Assembly (NCBI RefSeq): GCF_036023875.1
Contig: NZ_CP107931.1
Location: forward strand, 1,612,001-1,676,000
From: Mycobacterium sp. NBC_00419
GTDB lineage: Bacteria; Actinomycetota; Actinomycetes; Mycobacteriales; Mycobacteriaceae
DNA length: 64,000 nucleotides
Direction: 5' to 3'
The translations under genes and the position numbers were made by a program. A model generated the notes under the pieces. The model ran no database searches and was not told where the DNA came from. It worked only from the letters and a program-made list of their open reading frames with translations. This document shows positions 48,848 to 57,578 of this stretch, piece by piece (within the stretch, counting starts at the first letter, position 1; every line of letters begins with the position of its first letter).

Positions 48848-50065
48848 ATGCCCGAAGCCGTCATCGTTTCCACTGCCCGCTCGCCGATCGGCCGCGCGAT
48901 GAAGGGCTCGTTGGTCGATATCCGACCCGACGATCTTGCCGCCCAGATGGTGCGCGCCGCCCTGGACAAGGTGCCTTCGCTGGATCCGAAGGAGATCGAC
49001 GACCTGATCATGGGTTGCGGTCAGCCCGGCGGCGAGTCCGGCTTCAATATCGGCCGCGCCGTGGCCGTGGAGCTGGGCTACGACTTTATGCCGGGCACCA
49101 CGGTCAACCGGTATTGCTCGTCGTCGCTGCAGACCACTCGGATGGCATTCCACGCGATCAAGGCCGGCGAGGGCCATGCGTTCATCTCGGCGGGTGTGGA
49201 GACCGTGTCGCGGTTCGTCAAGGGCAACGCCGACGGGTGGCCGGACACCAAGAACGCGCTGTTCGCTGACGCTCAGGCACGCTCGGAGGCCGCCGCGGCC
49301 GGTGCCGACGAGTGGCACGATCCGCGTGCCGACGGCCTGATTCCTGACGTCTACATCGCGATGGGCCAGACCGCCGAGAACGTCGCACTCTTCACCGGGA
49401 TCAGCCGGGAGGACCAGGACCACTGGGGTGTGCGGTCGCAGAACCGTGCCGAGGAGGCCATCAAGAGCGGCTTCTTCGAGCGCGAGATCGTGCCCGTCAC
49501 GCTGCCCGACGGGACCGTCGTCTCGACCGATGACGGTCCCCGCGCGGGGACCAGCTACGAGAAGATCAGCCAGCTCAAGCCGGTGTTCCGGCCCAACGGC
49601 ACGATCACCGCAGGCAACGCGTGCCCGCTCAACGACGGCGCGGCCGCGCTGGTCATCGTCTCCGACACCAAGGCCAAGGAGCTGGGCCTGACCCCGCTGG
49701 CGCGCGTGGTGTCCACCGGTGTTTCCGGCCTCTCGCCGGAGATCATGGGCCTGGGCCCGATCGAGGCCGTCAAGAAGGCGCTGGCCAATGCGAAGCTGTC
49801 GATCTCCGATATCGACCTTTACGAGATCAACGAGGCGTTCGCCGTTCAGGTGCTCGGCTCGGCTCGGGCGCTGGGGATGGATGAAGACAAGCTCAACGTC
49901 TCCGGCGGCGCGATCGCGCTGGGGCATCCGTTCGGTATGACGGGCGCCCGGATCACCGCCACGCTGCTGAACAACCTGCAGACCTACGACAAGACGTACG
50001 GCATCGAGACGATGTGCGTCGGCGGCGGCCAGGGTATGGCCATGGTCATCGAGCGGCTCTCCTAG
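48848..50065 (+). CDS. fadA3: Acetyl-CoA acyltransferase (thiolase) FadA3
   Basis: A 405-residue thiolase, the same length as Rv1074c. It cleaves 3-ketoacyl-CoA in beta-oxidation. The nucleophilic cysteine is in NRYCSSSLQT, the second histidine in GGAIALGHPFGMTG, and the catalytic cysteine base in MCVGGGQGMA. AAGGAG precedes the ATG by about eight bases. It lies near echA9 and echA8, giving a local fatty-acid degradation group. A large hairpin follows the stop. Confidence 0.93.
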   Translation: MPEAVIVSTARSPIGRAMKGSLVDIRPDDLAAQMVRAALDKVPSLDPKEIDDLIMGCGQPGGESGFNIGRAVAVELGYDFMPGTTVNRYCSSSLQTTRMAFHAIKAGEGHAFISAGVETVSRFVKGNADGWPDTKNALFADAQARSEAAAAGADEWHDPRADGLIPDVYIAMGQTAENVALFTGISREDQDHWGVRSQNRAEEAIKSGFFEREIVPVTLPDGTVVSTDDGPRAGTSYEKISQLKPVFRPNGTITAGNACPLNDGAAALVIVSDTKAKELGLTPLARVVSTGVSGLSPEIMGLGPIEAVKKALANAKLSISDIDLYEINEAFAVQVLGSARALGMDEDKLNVSGGAIALGHPFGMTGARITATLLNNLQTYDKTYGIETMCVGGGQGMAMVIERLS

Positions 50066-50075
50066 GAACCCCCAA

Positions 50076-50132
50076 CGATTCTGCGGTGAGAGCGTCCTTT
50101 TCCGAGGATTTCGCGCTCTCACCGCAGAATCG
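50076..50132. terminator. Long stem-loop between fadA3 and the DUF559 gene
   Basis: CGATTCTGCGGTGAGAGCG and its exact complement form a 19-base stem around a 19-base loop. It lies just after the fadA3 stop and overlaps the last codons of the convergent DUF559 gene, so it can terminate or separate both transcripts. No U-tract follows. Confidence 0.65.
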
Positions 50133-51006
50133 ATGCACGCCGGGCCAGGGCAGCGCGCACCCGCCGCACGATGTCGGCTGCCGTGTCGCCGACGAGTACA
50201 CGGATCACGATCCAGCCCAGCGACTCCAGTTCCTCCTTGCGGCGCGAGTCCTTTGCGTATTGACGGCGGTCGGTGCGGTGATGCTCGCCGTCGTATTCGA
50301 CCGCGACTTTCATGTCCTCCCAGCCCATGTCGAGGTAATAGCTTGACCAGCCTCCTTCTGGGCGCCGCACCGGGATCTGCGTACGAGGACGAGGCAGCCC
50401 GGCTTCGACCAGAATCATGCGAAGCCAGCTCTCCTTTGGTGACTGCGCACCGGGGTCTACCCATCTCAAGACTGTCTCGAGCTGTCTTAGGCCCGGCGCG
50501 CCCCGGTGTTTCCCAGCAACGGCTGCCACCTCCTCGACACTGACACCGGTGGCCCTGAACAGGGCATCCATCCGCGCGACGGCTACGCGTGCTGGACGAC
50601 GGCGCCCGATGTCGAAGGCTGTGCGCGCGGGAGTTGTGACAAGCAGGTTGTCCATCTCGACGTACTCGTCACAGTGCATGCGGAGGTAGTGCGTTGTGAT
50701 GCCTTGGGGTGGACGGGCATTGAGCCACATCAGCTCGACGGGTAGATCGTCATCAAGCCACTGGCTGCCATGCAGTCCCGCCGCCGTCAGCCCCATCACA
50801 ATCCCCTGCCGGTGCGACCACAGCCATGCCGCCTTCGCACGCTCGCGCAACGTCAGCTCAACACCTTTGGGCGCATAGACGTCGGGAAATACGGCGGTGT
50901 ACCGGGTTCGTAGCAGATGTTTGCCGACCAGCCCGGCGTCGACGGCCTCACTTCCGATGAATGGCGCAGTGCTCGTCACCGGCCCACCATCGCGCGGACC
51001 GGTCAT
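50119..51006 (-). CDS. DUF559 (Vsr-like fold) protein with AbiEi-like N-terminus
   Basis: A 295-residue protein. The N-terminal half (LLRTRYTAVFPDVYAPKGVELTLRERAKAAWLWS, GLTAAGLHGSQWLDD) resembles the AbiEi/winged-helix region of a family abundant in mycobacteria. The C-terminus has YLDMGWEDMKVAVEYDGEHHRTD and a late LGWIVIRV, the DUF559 nuclease-like core related to Vsr endonucleases. It lies at the place of Rv1073. A GTG nine codons in is an alternative start. Imperfectly related palindromes lie on each side. A nuclease role is inference. Confidence 0.78.
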   Translation of the reverse strand: MTGPRDGGPVTSTAPFIGSEAVDAGLVGKHLLRTRYTAVFPDVYAPKGVELTLRERAKAAWLWSHRQGIVMGLTAAGLHGSQWLDDDLPVELMWLNARPPQGITTHYLRMHCDEYVEMDNLLVTTPARTAFDIGRRRPARVAVARMDALFRATGVSVEEVAAVAGKHRGAPGLRQLETVLRWVDPGAQSPKESWLRMILVEAGLPRPRTQIPVRRPEGGWSSYYLDMGWEDMKVAVEYDGEHHRTDRRQYAKDSRRKEELESLGWIVIRVLVGDTAADIVRRVRAALARRASILR

Positions 51007-51008
51007 CC

Positions 51009-51061
51009 GTTCTGCTCACAGAGCGACCTGCTGGGGACAAAACCCGATCTGTGAGCAGAAC
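51009..51061. repeat. Inverted repeat upstream of the DUF559 gene
   Basis: GTTCTGCTCACAG (51009-51021) and CTGTGAGCAGAAC (51049-51061) are exact complements around a 27-base loop. It begins three bases from the ATG, within the leader or operator region of the DUF559 gene. Confidence 0.6.
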
Positions 51062-51085
51062 CGATGAGCCCGCGCCCACCTACGA

Positions 51086-51122
51086 CAAAGCCCCAGCCTC
51101 TATAGAAGGGGCCGGGGCTTTG
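51086..51122 (-). terminator. Intrinsic terminator of the Bax-inhibitor family gene
   Basis: CAAAGCCCC pairs with GGGGCTTTG, extending to 12 of 13 bases, around a short A/T-containing loop, 13 bases after the stop of the upstream gene on the minus strand and ending TTTGTC. Confidence 0.7.
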
Positions 51123-51135
51123 TGCGTGGGCAAAG

Positions 51136-51984
51136 CTAGCGCTGCTGGAAGTAACTGAGCAGACGCAGGATCTCCAAGTACAGCCACACCAGCGTGACGG
51201 TCAGGCCGAGGGCCACACCCCAGGCCGCCTTCTCCGGTGCGCCGGCGCGGATCATCTGATCAGCGGCGTCGAAGTCGAGCAGGAAGCTGAAGGCCGCCAG
51301 CGCGATGCACACCAGGGAGAAGATGATCGCGATCGTGCCGCCGGAGCGCAGGCCCATGCCGTCGCCGCCACCGACGCCGAACATCGACAGGACGAAGTTG
51401 CCGAGCATGAGCACCAGCACGCCGACCATGCCCGCGACGAGCATGCGGGTGAACTTCGGGGTGACGCGGATGGCACCGGTCTTGTAGACGACGAGCATGC
51501 CGAAGAAGACGCCGATCGTGCCCAGGATGGCCTGACCGATCAGTGCACCGGCGTTGGCGCCAGACACCACGACGTTGGCCAGCACGAATGAGATCGCGCC
51601 GAGGAACAGGCCCTCGAGCGCGGCGTAGCTCAGCACGATGGCCGGGTTGTCCTGCTTGCGGCCGAAGGTCGCCACCAGCACCAGGGCCAGGCCGCCGAGC
51701 GAGCCGATCAGGGTGAACGGCATCGCCAGCGCCAGGTTGGACGCCACCAGGAAGTACGAGACGACGGCGACGATCGACAGCACGCCGAGGGTGATGCCGG
51801 TCTTGGTGACGACGTCATCGATCGTCATGGGCCGCGAGACACCGGTCTGCGGCGGATGCTGCGTGGTGTAGGGGTCGGCCTGGTAAGCCACCTGCTGGGC
51901 ACCGGCTACGCCGCTACCGAACTGTGCATATCCGCCCTGCTGCTTGGGCAGCGAGCGAAATATCGGGTTGCTGGTCTCCCGCAC
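51136..51984 (-). CDS. Bax inhibitor-1/YccA family membrane protein
   Basis: A 282-residue protein. A ~55-residue cytoplasmic Gln/Pro/Gly-rich leader (RETSNPIFRSLPKQQGGYAQF) precedes seven helices. The BI-1 family signature is visible in helix/loop regions (GLFLGAISFV, LLDFDAADQMI, LEILRLLSYF). The GTG start is supported by AGGAGAGG upstream and by the length of Rv1072 (about 278). Family members are pH-sensitive Ca2+ leak channels or stress regulators; the role in mycobacteria is unknown. It ends at an intrinsic terminator. Confidence 0.85.
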   Translation of the reverse strand: MRETSNPIFRSLPKQQGGYAQFGSGVAGAQQVAYQADPYTTQHPPQTGVSRPMTIDDVVTKTGITLGVLSIVAVVSYFLVASNLALAMPFTLIGSLGGLALVLVATFGRKQDNPAIVLSYAALEGLFLGAISFVLANVVVSGANAGALIGQAILGTIGVFFGMLVVYKTGAIRVTPKFTRMLVAGMVGVLVLMLGNFVLSMFGVGGGDGMGLRSGGTIAIIFSLVCIALAAFSFLLDFDAADQMIRAGAPEKAAWGVALGLTVTLVWLYLEILRLLSYFQQR

Positions 51985-52208
51985 CGTCGGATCCTCTCCT
52001 GGAAATCGAGTGAACGCACCGTCAACGAACGGCGCGACGGCCAGGTTCCCAGAAATCTTTCGAACTTCCCGACGTATCCCGACCGTACAAAGCCCGACCT
52101 TACCTGTGAGGCGACTGTGGTGGGGTCTCGATCTGGATCCGACTGGGCTGGGTGGTAAAACTAGGACATCCAACCTTTCGACCTTTCGACGACAAGGACC
52201 GCGCTGCC

Positions 52209-53258
52209 GTGACGGCTGTTTCCGACGAGATCCTCACCAGGGTCGACGGCCGCGTCGGCCGCGTGACGCTCAATCGCCCCAAGGCCATCAACTCCCTGAC
52301 CCACCACATGGTCACCGTGCTCGACACGGTGCTCACCGACTGGGCGGGCGATCCGGCGATCACCGCCGTGGTGCTCGACGGCGCAGGTGAGCGCGGGCTG
52401 TGTGCCGGCGGTGACGTGGTGGCGGTCTACGAGAGCGCCAAGGCCGGCGGCGCCGAGGTGCGGCAGTTCTGGTGGGACGAGTACCGGCTCAACGCCAAGA
52501 TCGGCAGCTACCCCAAGCCGTACGTCGCGATCATGGACGGCATCGTGATGGGCGGTGGCGTCGGGGTATCGGCCCACGGCAACGTCCGCGTCGTCACCGA
52601 TCGGTCCAAGATCGCGATGCCCGAGGTCGGCATCGGCCTCATCCCTGATGTCGGCGGCACCTACATCTTGTCGCGGGCACCGGGCTTGCTGGGGCTGCAC
52701 GCCGCACTCAGCGGCGCACCCTTCACCGGGGCCGACGCCATCGCCACCGGCTTCGCCGACCACTACGTCCCACACGAGGCGCTCGAGGCCTTCACCGCCG
52801 CCGTAGCCGGGGCGGGCGTGGAGGGCGCGATCGAGGCCTTCGCTATCGAGCCTCCCCCGAGTCACCTTCTGGCGCAGCGGGAGTGGATCGACGCATGCTA
52901 TGCCGGTGAGACGGTCGCCGATATCGTCGCGGCTTTGCGGGAACACGACGACGCCGCCGCCAGGGACACGGCCGACCTGATCGCCTCCCGCTCGCCGATC
53001 GCGGCCTCGGTCGCGCTGGAGGCGATCCGCCGCGCCGCCCAGTTGCCGACGCTGGAGGACGTCTTGATCCAGGAGTACCGGACGTCGTCCGCATCGAGTC
53101 GGTCCCACGACCTCGTGGAGGGCATCCGGGCCCAGATCATCGACAAGGACCGCAACCCGAAATGGTCCCCCTCGTCGCTGGCCGCGGTGACCGAGGAGGA
53201 TGTGCAGGACTACTTCGCCCCGGCCGACCCCGACCTGACCTTCGAGGAGGACAAGTGA
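52209..53258 (+). CDS. echA9: Enoyl-CoA hydratase/3-hydroxyisobutyryl-CoA hydrolase family, EchA9
   Basis: A 349-residue crotonase-fold enzyme of the ECH_2 (HIBYL-CoA hydrolase-like) branch. [15 protein letters not shown] and [15 protein letters not shown] give the oxyanion hole, and [20 protein letters not shown] carries the Glu/Asp positions typical of the hydrolase subgroup. It corresponds to Rv1071c. It may act on 3-hydroxyisobutyryl-CoA in valine breakdown or on another 3-hydroxyacyl-CoA. The GTG start follows AAGGA. Its stop overlaps the echA8 start (GTGA). Confidence 0.9.
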   Translation: MTAVSDEILTRVDGRVGRVTLNRPKAINSLTHHMVTVLDTVLTDWAGDPAITAVVLDGAGERGLCAGGDVVAVYESAKAGGAEVRQFWWDEYRLNAKIGSYPKPYVAIMDGIVMGGGVGVSAHGNVRVVTDRSKIAMPEVGIGLIPDVGGTYILSRAPGLLGLHAALSGAPFTGADAIATGFADHYVPHEALEAFTAAVAGAGVEGAIEAFAIEPPPSHLLAQREWIDACYAGETVADIVAALREHDDAAARDTADLIASRSPIAASVALEAIRRAAQLPTLEDVLIQEYRTSSASSRSHDLVEGIRAQIIDKDRNPKWSPSSLAAVTEEDVQDYFAPADPDLTFEEDK

Positions 53259-54040
53259 GCCCTAAATCGAGCTTTGAAACCATCCTGGTGGACCGCGACG
53301 AGCGCGTCGGCACCATCACGCTGAACCGCCCGCAGGCGCTCAATGCCCTCAACACCCAGGTCATGAACGAAGTGACCACGGCCGCAGCGGAATTCGATGC
53401 TGACCCGGGTATCGGGGCGATCATCGTCACCGGCAACGAGAAGGCCTTCGCCGCAGGCGCCGACATCAAGGAGATGGCCTCGCTGTCGTTCTCCGAGGTG
53501 TTCGACGCCGATTTCTTCGCCGCTTGGGCCAAGCTGGCCGCGGTGCGCACCCCGACCATCGCCGCGGTCGCCGGTTACGCGCTCGGCGGTGGCTGCGAGC
53601 TGGCCATGATGTGCGATGTCCTGATCGCCGCCGACTCCGCGAAGTTCGGCCAGCCCGAGATCAAGCTCGGCGTGCTGCCCGGCATGGGCGGCTCGCAGCG
53701 GCTGACCCGCGCGATCGGCAAGGCCAAGGCGATGGACCTGATCCTGACCGGCCGCACCATCGGGGCCGAGGAGGCCGACCGCGCCGGCCTGGTCTCCCGG
53801 GTGGTGCCGGCCGCCGATCTGCTCACCGAGGCCAAGGCCGTCGCGACGACGATCTCGCAGATGTCACGCTCGGCCGCCCGGATGGCCAAGGAGGCCGTCA
53901 ACCGTTCCTTCGAGTCCACTCTGACCGAGGGTCTGCTCTACGAGCGCCGGCTCTTCCATTCGGCGTTCGCCACCGACGACCAGACCGAGGGCATGGCTGC
54001 GTTCACCGAGAAGCGCGCTGCGAACTTCACGCACCGATAA
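53255..54040 (+). CDS. echA8: Enoyl-CoA hydratase EchA8
   Basis: A 261-residue crotonase. [14 protein letters not shown] and [15 protein letters not shown] form the oxyanion hole. [24 protein letters not shown] has the two catalytic glutamate positions of mitochondrial-type hydratases. It hydrates 2-trans-enoyl-CoA in beta-oxidation and corresponds to Rv1070c, a broad-range hydratase. Translational coupling to echA9 by GTGA fixes the start. Confidence 0.93.
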   Translation: MSPKSSFETILVDRDERVGTITLNRPQALNALNTQVMNEVTTAAAEFDADPGIGAIIVTGNEKAFAAGADIKEMASLSFSEVFDADFFAAWAKLAAVRTPTIAAVAGYALGGGCELAMMCDVLIAADSAKFGQPEIKLGVLPGMGGSQRLTRAIGKAKAMDLILTGRTIGAEEADRAGLVSRVVPAADLLTEAKAVATTISQMSRSAARMAKEAVNRSFESTLTEGLLYERRLFHSAFATDDQTEGMAAFTEKRAANFTHR

Positions 54041-54041
54041 A

Positions 54042-55742
54042 GTGCTGCAGGTGAGCGAAGCCGAGGTCGAGACCGCCGAACCTGCCCCGCCCACCACTGA
54101 AGTGCCGAAACCGGACTGGTGGCAGCGCCGTTACACCTTCACCGGGACCGCGGTCGGCATGGTGTTCCTCTGGTTGTCGCTGACGCCGTCGCTGCTGCCG
54201 CGTGGACCGCTGTTCCAGGGTCTGGTCAGCGGTGCTGCCGGCGCCATCGGATACGGGCTCGGCGTCTTCGGCGTGTGGCTGGTGCGATTCATGCTCTCGC
54301 GGCCCGCCAGCCCCCGGGCGCCCCGCTGGGCCTGGCCGATCCTGATGATCGCGGCGGTCATCGGGCTGGCGTTCTCCATCTTCTGGTTCCACCTCTGGCA
54401 GGACGAGGTTCGCGACCTGATGGGCGTGCCGCGGCTGAAGTGGTTCAACTACCCGCAGGCCGCGATCATCTCGGTGATCGTCCTGTTCGTCTTCGTCGAG
54501 CTGGGCCAGCTCATCGGCAGGCTCATCAGATTCCTGGTCGGCCGGCTCAATCGCTTTGCCCCACCGCGTGTTTCATTCATCGTCGTGGTGGCCCTGCTGC
54601 TCAGCCTGTCGATCTCACTGCTCAACGGCGTGGTGGTCAAAGGCGGTATGGCCTTCCTGAACAAGACCTTCGCCTCGGTCAACGACGAGATGGACGCGGA
54701 CAACCCCGCGCCGACCACCCCGCTGCGCTCCGGCGGCCCTGGATCGCTGGTCAGCTGGAACACCCTGGGCCATCAGGGCCGCATCTTCGTCGCGGGCGGC
54801 CCGTCCGTCGAGAAACTGACCACGTTCAACGGCACCCCGGCCGTCGAACCCATCCGCGCCTACGCGGGCAAGAACTCCGCACCCGACATCCGGGCCACCG
54901 CCGACCTCGCCGCCCGTGAACTCGAGCGCGCGGGGGGTTTCAAGCGCAAGGTGATCGCGGTCGCGACGACGACCGGGACGGGCTGGATCAACGACGCCGA
55001 GGCCTCGGCGCTGGAGTACATGTTCAACGGCGACACCGCGATCGTGTCGATGCAGTACTCGTTCCTGCCCAGCTGGCTGTCCTTCCTGGTGGACAAGGAG
55101 AACGCCCGCCAGGCCGGCCAGGCGCTGTTCGAGGCGGTCGACGAAAGACTGCGTGCCATCCCGGAGGCGCAGCGGCCCAAGATCGTGGTGTTCGGTGAAA
55201 GCCTGGGCTCCTTCGGCGGTGAGGCGCCGTTCCTGAGCCCGAACAACATCATCGCCCGCACCAACGGCGCTCTGTTCAGCGGTCCGACGTTCAACAACAC
55301 GATGTGGGAGGACGTCACCGCCAACCGCGACGAGGGCACGCCGATGTGGCTGCCGACCTTCGACGACGGCGCCAACATCCGATTCGCCGCGCGCCCGGAC
55401 AATCTCGGCCGCCCGGACAAGCCGTGGGGCAACCCGCGCATCGTCTACCTCCAGCACGCGTCGGACCCCATCACATGGTGGAATCCGGATCTGCTGTTCG
55501 CCGAACCGGATTGGCTGCGCGAGCCCCGCGGTTACGACGTCTCCCCCGACATGAACTGGATTCCGGTGGTGACGTTCCTGCAGGTGTCCGCGGACATGGC
55601 CGTCGCCATCGACGTGCCCGACGGTCACGGCCACCGCTATGTGCGCGACGTGGTCAACGCCTGGGCGGCGATCACGCAGCCGCCGGGGTGGACGCCGGAG
55701 AAGACCGAGCGGTTGCGCGGGATCGTCAACGCGCCGGAGTAG
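54042..55742 (+). CDS. Membrane alpha/beta hydrolase (Rv1069c-like)
   Basis: A 566-residue protein of the Abhydrolase_9 type. Five or so N-terminal helices (residues ~35-200) precede a large hydrolase domain with the nucleophile elbow GESLGSFG and a late HASDPITWWNPD that may hold the acid. It follows echA8 by one base and corresponds to Rv1069c. A GTG three codons downstream (VSEAEVETAEP) is an alternative start. Lipid or wax-ester hydrolysis is possible but unproven. Its end overlaps the convergent rhodanese gene by 17 bases, next to a 15-base tandem repeat. Confidence 0.83.
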   Translation: MLQVSEAEVETAEPAPPTTEVPKPDWWQRRYTFTGTAVGMVFLWLSLTPSLLPRGPLFQGLVSGAAGAIGYGLGVFGVWLVRFMLSRPASPRAPRWAWPILMIAAVIGLAFSIFWFHLWQDEVRDLMGVPRLKWFNYPQAAIISVIVLFVFVELGQLIGRLIRFLVGRLNRFAPPRVSFIVVVALLLSLSISLLNGVVVKGGMAFLNKTFASVNDEMDADNPAPTTPLRSGGPGSLVSWNTLGHQGRIFVAGGPSVEKLTTFNGTPAVEPIRAYAGKNSAPDIRATADLAARELERAGGFKRKVIAVATTTGTGWINDAEASALEYMFNGDTAIVSMQYSFLPSWLSFLVDKENARQAGQALFEAVDERLRAIPEAQRPKIVVFGESLGSFGGEAPFLSPNNIIARTNGALFSGPTFNNTMWEDVTANRDEGTPMWLPTFDDGANIRFAARPDNLGRPDKPWGNPRIVYLQHASDPITWWNPDLLFAEPDWLREPRGYDVSPDMNWIPVVTFLQVSADMAVAIDVPDGHGHRYVRDVVNAWAAITQPPGWTPEKTERLRGIVNAPE

Positions 55743-56136
55743 CCAGCCCCAGTTCGGCCAGCCCAAGTTCGGCCAGCCCAAGTTCGGCCAGCGCCTCGAA
55801 TCCGCCGACGACGTCGGTGGCGCGGTGCAGGCCGAGGTCCTGCAGGGCCGCCGCGGCCAGGCTCGAGGTGTAGCCCTGCGAGCACAGCACCACCCATTCG
55901 ACGTCGTCGCCGACCGCCTGCGGCAGCCGGGCATCGCTGGTGGGGTCGCAGCGCCACTCCAGCACGTTGCGTTCGATCACCAGCGCGCCGGGCACCTCGC
56001 CTTCGGCGGCGCGTTGGGCAGCGGGCCGGATGTCGACCAGAATCGCACCCCGGCCCAGCGCAGCGGGAACCTCGGCGGCCTCGAGCCGGCGCAGCCGCGC
56101 CCTCGCGGCCGCCAGCGTGGCGTCGATGCGGCTCAC
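55726..56136 (-). CDS. Rhodanese-like sulfurtransferase
   Basis: A 136-residue single-domain rhodanese. The active-site loop is LCSQGYTSSLAA with the persulfide cysteine, and GAILVDIRP is the typical N-terminal strand. It corresponds to Rv1066. The GTG start overlaps the stop of the upstream cysteine dioxygenase gene (GTGA), so a cysteine-oxidation product or persulfide link is likely. The C-terminus reads AELGLAELGLAELGLA because of a 15-base tandem repeat, which may vary between strains. Confidence 0.88.
   Translation of the reverse strand: MSRIDATLAAARARLRRLEAAEVPAALGRGAILVDIRPAAQRAAEGEVPGALVIERNVLEWRCDPTSDARLPQAVGDDVEWVVLCSQGYTSSLAAAALQDLGLHRATDVVGGFEALAELGLAELGLAELGLATPAR
55751..55793. 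repeat. 15-base coding minisatellite (about 3 copies)
   Basis: AGTTCGGCCAGCCCA is repeated in tandem at 55751, 55766 and, partly, 55781. It encodes the repeated AELGL in the rhodanese C-terminus. The unit is a multiple of three, so copy changes would keep the frame. Confidence 0.85.
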
Positions 56137-56693
56137 GACCCTTCCGGCCCGTCGGTCAGTTCGGTGCGGGTCCGCCGAAGCGTATTGCGCTCGGTGACTT
56201 CGTAATACGACATCGCAGTCAGCGGCGGCGAATACGCGTGCACACTCAGCGTCGCAGTATCCGGGTCGGCCAGGGCCGGTGCCCCCACCACGTCGTGCAC
56301 CCAGCCCAGCGGGAAGGCCGCCTGGTCGCCGGCGTCGAGGCGACGGCGGCGCAGATCTTGCCCATCCCAACGGTATTCGTGCAGGGCACCCGACAGCACG
56401 GTGAGCGCCCCGAGGGACCCGCCGTGGTCGTGCAGTTCGGTGGTGTGGCCGGGCACCCAGCTGATCAGCCAGACGTCGAGTTCGTCGTCGGCGTGCAGCC
56501 GGGTGTACCACCGTCCGTCGGTCGGCGGACCGCCCGCTGGCATCAGCGCGTCGTGCTCGCCGCGCAACACGGCATCGGCGAACAGGTCGGTCGTGTGCAG
56601 AAGGTCCGGTAACCGCAGCCGGGTGGGCGCGGACACCGCGGGAAGCACTGACGGGAAGTGGGTGACGGCACGAGCTGAGCTCGATAACGACAT
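56133..56693 (-). CDS. Cysteine dioxygenase family protein
   Basis: A 186-residue cupin close in length to Rv1065 (188). HTTELHDHGGSLGAL supplies two iron-ligand histidines, and VHDVVGAP the third. Cysteine dioxygenases convert cysteine to cysteine sulfinate with Fe(II) and O2. The ATG at MSLSSSARAVTHFP was chosen by length, and no good ribosome site precedes it. It is followed by the coupled rhodanese gene and is divergent from lpqV. Confidence 0.85.
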   Translation of the reverse strand: MSLSSSARAVTHFPSVLPAVSAPTRLRLPDLLHTTDLFADAVLRGEHDALMPAGGPPTDGRWYTRLHADDELDVWLISWVPGHTTELHDHGGSLGALTVLSGALHEYRWDGQDLRRRRLDAGDQAAFPLGWVHDVVGAPALADPDTATLSVHAYSPPLTAMSYYEVTERNTLRRTRTELTDGPEGS

Positions 56694-56792
56694 GAGGAGA
56701 AACTCCGGATTGCAGGGACGGATCGGGGGCAGGGCTAAACCCGACAACACTCCCGAGAACCGGCACGCTCCGTCATGGCCGCCAGTGTTGCA

Positions 56793-56798
56793 TAGATT
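56793..56798 (+). promoter_or_regulatory. -10 element of lpqV (leaderless)
   Basis: TAGATT followed by GACACC and the ATG. The six-base distance predicts a leaderless mRNA. Confidence 0.45.
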
Positions 56799-56804
56799 GA
56801 CACC

Positions 56805-57239
56805 ATGCGCCGGGACCGATGTCGTTCACTGACTGCTGCCGCCATCGTGGTGGTGGCCCTCAACGCCGCCTTGATGGCGTGTTCGTCGGGGGGCGGCGGC
56901 AATGCCACGTCCAAGGCCCCGGTGCCGTCGAGTCCAGCCGAGGAGCAGGGCGCACCGGCCGAGCCGATCGGGGTGTCACCTAACGGGGTGACCACCCGGA
57001 TCGACGTCCCCGCCGAATCCACCGAGGAGCAGTACGCGCAGGCCTGCATGGCCACCAAGAGCTGGATGGAATCCCACGGCGGTGATCCCACGACATTGGT
57101 GGAGACGAAGCTCAAGGAGTTGCAGGCCAGCACCGAGCCGAGTCCGCAGACGTTCAACAGCACCTGGGCCCAGCTGTCCACCGCGCAGCAGGCCGCGGTG
57201 ATCATCGCGGTACGGGCCGCCTCGCAGGGCGGGTGTTGA
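56805..57239 (+). CDS. lpqV: Lipoprotein LpqV
   Basis: A 144-residue lipoprotein. A basic start, a hydrophobic core and LMAC (Cys about residue 26) form the signal; a Ser/Gly/Pro linker and a small helical domain (STEEQYAQACMATKSWMESHGGDP onward) follow, with an internal Cys and a terminal Cys that may pair. It corresponds to Rv1064c in place and length. The function is unknown. Confidence 0.88.
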   Translation: MRRDRCRSLTAAAIVVVALNAALMACSSGGGGNATSKAPVPSSPAEEQGAPAEPIGVSPNGVTTRIDVPAESTEEQYAQACMATKSWMESHGGDPTTLVETKLKELQASTEPSPQTFNSTWAQLSTAQQAAVIIAVRAASQGGC

Positions 57240-57353
57240 CGGTCACATCCGGTTCGGATCACGGGTAGCAAAAGTCGTCCCGGACACCTGATTGCTGCCA
57301 ACGGGCGATCACTTCCTGCCACCGGAATTAATACCCTGAGCTGGTGGTTTTCA

Positions 57354-57368
57354 CCTCCGTAAAGGAGG
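57354..57368 (+). promoter_or_regulatory. Hairpin masking the Shine-Dalgarno site
   Basis: CCTCC (57354-57358), GTAAA loop and GGAGG (57364-57368). The 3' arm is the ribosome site of the following small gene, and the 5' arm mimics the 16S anti-SD sequence. It could lower translation until melted or bound. Confidence 0.5.
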
Positions 57369-57376
57369 CAACAAAG

Positions 57377-57556
57377 ATGACGAAATTCGGATTCGCGGCA
57401 CTGGTCGGTAGCGCCCTGAGCGCTGCCCTGATCGGTCTGGCCGCCCCGGCGGTCGCCGCACCGAGCGCCGACCATCAGCACACCACCACCGTCGACTCGC
57501 TGGGCTACACCGTGGGCAGCGACAGCGGAACAGTCGACGCGGTCCAGCGCGACTGA
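57377..57556 (+). CDS. Small secreted peptide
   Basis: A 59-residue product with a signal peptide (residues 1-~30, ending AAPAVAAPS) and a mature part of about 30 residues, rich in His, Thr, Asp and Val. I know no family for it. AAAGGAGG eight bases before the ATG is one of the strongest ribosome sites in the window, which supports a real gene despite its size. It lies 22 bases upstream of the patatin-like gene and may share its transcript. Confidence 0.65.
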   Translation: MTKFGFAALVGSALSAALIGLAAPAVAAPSADHQHTTTVDSLGYTVGSDSGTVDAVQRD

Positions 57557-57578
57557 TACCGGCGAGCAGAATGGAGTG

